Shown: piece after piece, positions 61,801 to 64,000 of the stretch
Position numbering within the stretch: the first letter of the stretch is position 1
Layout: each line of letters starts with the position of its first letter
Assembly: GCA_003342815.1 (NCBI GenBank)
Contig: PTEX01000150.1
Coordinates: forward strand, 216,170 to 280,169
Direction: 5' to 3'
Source: Eudromia elegans
Lineage: Eukaryota; Chordata; Aves; Tinamiformes; Tinamidae
Length of the DNA: 64,000 bases
The notes under the pieces: generated by a model
What the model was told of the DNA's origin: nothing
The model's database searches: none
What the model saw: the letters and a program-made list of their open reading frames with translations, nothing else
Program-made: the position numbers and the translations under genes

Positions 61801-64000
61801 CTGCCTGACATAGACTGGGTGAAAACCATAACAAGTTACTTTTGAACTCCCTAAAAGCCTAAATTGCCTGAAAGCCATTGTTTAGTGGTGTCCTGATACG
61901 TTGTGTTGTGTATTGATGCTTATTTCCCACAATCTGTTTGAACAACAGTAGCTAATAAGCGGGTTTTGAGGAGGCATTTTTTACAGATGAACAGATAAGC
62001 TTTCCAAGTATTTATTTTAGAAAACCTATTTAAGATGCCAGCAACTAAGGATAAGCTGCTTATGGTATACTCAGCTACGTTAAACATTTTTGACTTATGA
62101 ATTTCATTGCCTGGGAAGTGTGTTGAGAATTATATGTGTTCTTTGCAATTATGGGATATTTCAGAGATGAGAGAAAGACATATACAGGATACAGATTTTG
62201 TTTTAAGGTAGTTTAAAAAGTTGATGAGACACAATGACCAGTTATGTCCATTCTTGCACAAAGGAAAGGCAGTTCATATAAACTGCTGTTGAGCGGAGGA
62301 CTAACAATACCTCCTTAAAGTAACTTTTGTTTCTACAGACAAAAACCCCCAAAGACCTGTGTCCAGTTGTAGAATATCCATTCTAAAAATAATATGAAAA
62401 ATTGGAAGAAGTTAGAAGAAGATTGTAGGAATGATTTGAGATGTAAACAGTATTTTTTGATCTGAGTACAAGCAGCTTGGTTGTAAGAACCAAGTGTGTT
62501 AATCAGAATTGAATCTGAAGTAAGTAGCATCTGCAGCTTCTCAGCATTTATCAGAAAGTAAGCCTTAGGAATTAGGCATCCAGAAGGCAAAAAAAAAATA
62601 ATAAATAAATAGCAAATATTTAAAACTTGAACCTTAATTTCTGTAATTTAGTTTAAATACATTTCCAATTCAAGTGACTGTTTCAAGTTTGTTTAGTTAT
62701 AGCAGTGAAAGATGCCCCTCATTCATCCACATAGGAAAATAGTTGTAATGTGAACTAGAGTTTGCATATATAGCATAAGTTACACAACACCAATTGCACG
62801 TGGATGATTTTGGCAGCCAGCAAGTGTTAGTAAACCACTAATAATCTAAACTTAATTTAGATTTATTTGTGCACACCCCAGCTGGTTGAATGAACCGGAT
62901 TGCTTTCTGTAAAACACGATGAGATTTCACTCCTCAGGAGTGCTTGGGAAAGAAGCCTGACAGTAGTTAAACGGGGCTCTGTATCCCAGTGGTGAAGGGT
63001 AGGCCTGTATCTATGAGATAGCAGTGAATTTCCAGGTGTAGCAGCTAAGGTCACCTCTGAATGACAATGTAAACACTATCAGAAATAATGGGAAAAGGCC
63101 TTTCCCTAGGGGAAAACGAAAGCCAACAGTACAGCCCCTCTATGCCCTGTGTTTAGCCCACCCAGTAGATTCTAGAAATACTTGATTGACTGCTGAATGA
63201 TTATTTATTTCTCGAAGACCAGTAGTTTTATATTGTGACAGACCAGCAAACCAGATTTTCATACTGGAGTCTTTTATCCGGAGTGCTCAATATTGCACAT
63301 ATTTTGTGTTTAAAATGAGAATCTGCTGTCTTGGACGGTTTAAAACTGTAAAAGTTAAAAAAGTCCATAATAGAACAAGAGACAGGTGCTTTGCTAATAT
63401 ATTTGAATGACTGTTAATTAAAATGAGTTTAATTCTTGAAACAGAAATGTAAAAGGCTGTTCAATGGGATGAAAATATAACCTGATATACTGTTATCTCT
63501 GCTTGAAATGCACACATTTCTTGGAACGAACGAGCTATCTAAATGCTAATAGTATCTTTAGAAAGCTACATTTCATAGATCAAAAATGAGTTTGTAGGTG
63601 CGTGATGACACTTGGTGCTCCATAAACATGTTCTGAAGAAGTTGAAAAGAAAATGATTTTGACGGCAGAATTAAATTATGTAGTCAAATCTTTGAATAGC
63701 AGCAGCACAGTGCTGTGCAGCCCTGTTACATGGTGTCCTAAACAATGAATATCCATATCAGTTTGTGGCAATCATAAGCTATGGTCCTATATTAAGAATC
63801 TAAGCTGCTTTTTGATCAGTGGATTTTAGTTTAGGCATCCCTTTGCTTATGAAGCTTTACATAGATCCGTTACCTTCTGACAACTCTTTCCAACTGTCAA
63901 GTTTAAACCTTTTTCACTTAAAATTAATGGAATTGCTGACTGCTTAGAGTTTTGTTTTGTTTGTGTATTTTAGGATTGTTTGGTGAATTCCAGACAGAGA
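58891..64000 (+). other. MAP3K7: MAP3K7 intron 1, incomplete
   Basis: At least 5.1 kb of intron. The first 500 bases are still CpG-rich, and the remainder is AT-rich without a recognisable exon. I searched by eye for an acceptor followed by codons for VVGRGAFG and found none, so exon 2 lies beyond the right edge. No transposon was recognised inside it. Short open frames in the GC-rich part are artefacts of base composition. Confidence 0.85.

Noticed and set aside
63940-64000. Splice-acceptor-like sequence (T-rich tract then TTTTAG at 63973) as MAP3K7 exon 2
   Set aside because: The bases that follow read DCLVNSRQR in the needed phase, not VVGRGAFG, so it is not the TAK1 kinase exon.
1-64000. 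Search for CRISPR arrays, rRNA, bacterial operons and retrovirus-like elements
   Set aside because: None of their hallmarks were seen on either strand. The context is vertebrate non-coding DNA.

Overview
The window looks like a piece of a bird chromosome. Two lines of evidence support this. First, it carries CR1 (chicken repeat 1) LINE copies that end in the typical short ATTCTGTG repeats. Second, a single host coding exon is recognisable: the first coding exon of MAP3K7 (TAK1 kinase) at 58795-58884 on the + strand. The sequence is otherwise AT-rich, non-coding and typical of a vertebrate gene desert. No bacterial-type operons, tRNA or rRNA genes, CRISPR arrays or intact mobile elements were found, and I saw no retrovirus-like element.

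Layout. Positions 1 to about 57.8 kb are intergenic DNA upstream of MAP3K7. In human, the region upstream of MAP3K7 is a gene desert reaching towards EPHA7, and I infer the same arrangement here. Inside it are three relatively young CR1 fragments: 7587-7767 (minus), 16005-16918 (plus) and 39710-40452 (plus). There are also four much older CR1-type fragments that I recognised by eye: 5720-6750, 37110-37775, 44415-44560 and 53640-54790, all minus. A possible fifth lies at about 31090-31450. The rest is unique-looking DNA with short homopolymer, microsatellite and inverted-repeat features. It also holds a few segments that might be conserved enhancers or non-coding RNA exons, but this cannot be settled without alignment.

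From about 58.07 to 59.41 kb lies a CpG-rich promoter island. It is interrupted by a 410-base run of N (58305-58714), which probably hides the transcription start and part of the 5' UTR. The MAP3K7 start codon is at 58795. The exon ends in GAG|GTGAGC at 58884/58885, and the rest of the window is intron 1. No second exon was found, so the kinase domain lies beyond the right edge.

I did not find a convincing undescribed system. The most useful leads are the shortened, serine-poor N-terminus of this TAK1 compared with human, the old CR1 copies all lying in one orientation, a splice-flanked open segment at 18825-18993, an isolated CpG cluster at 41487-41605, and a few candidate conserved non-coding segments.
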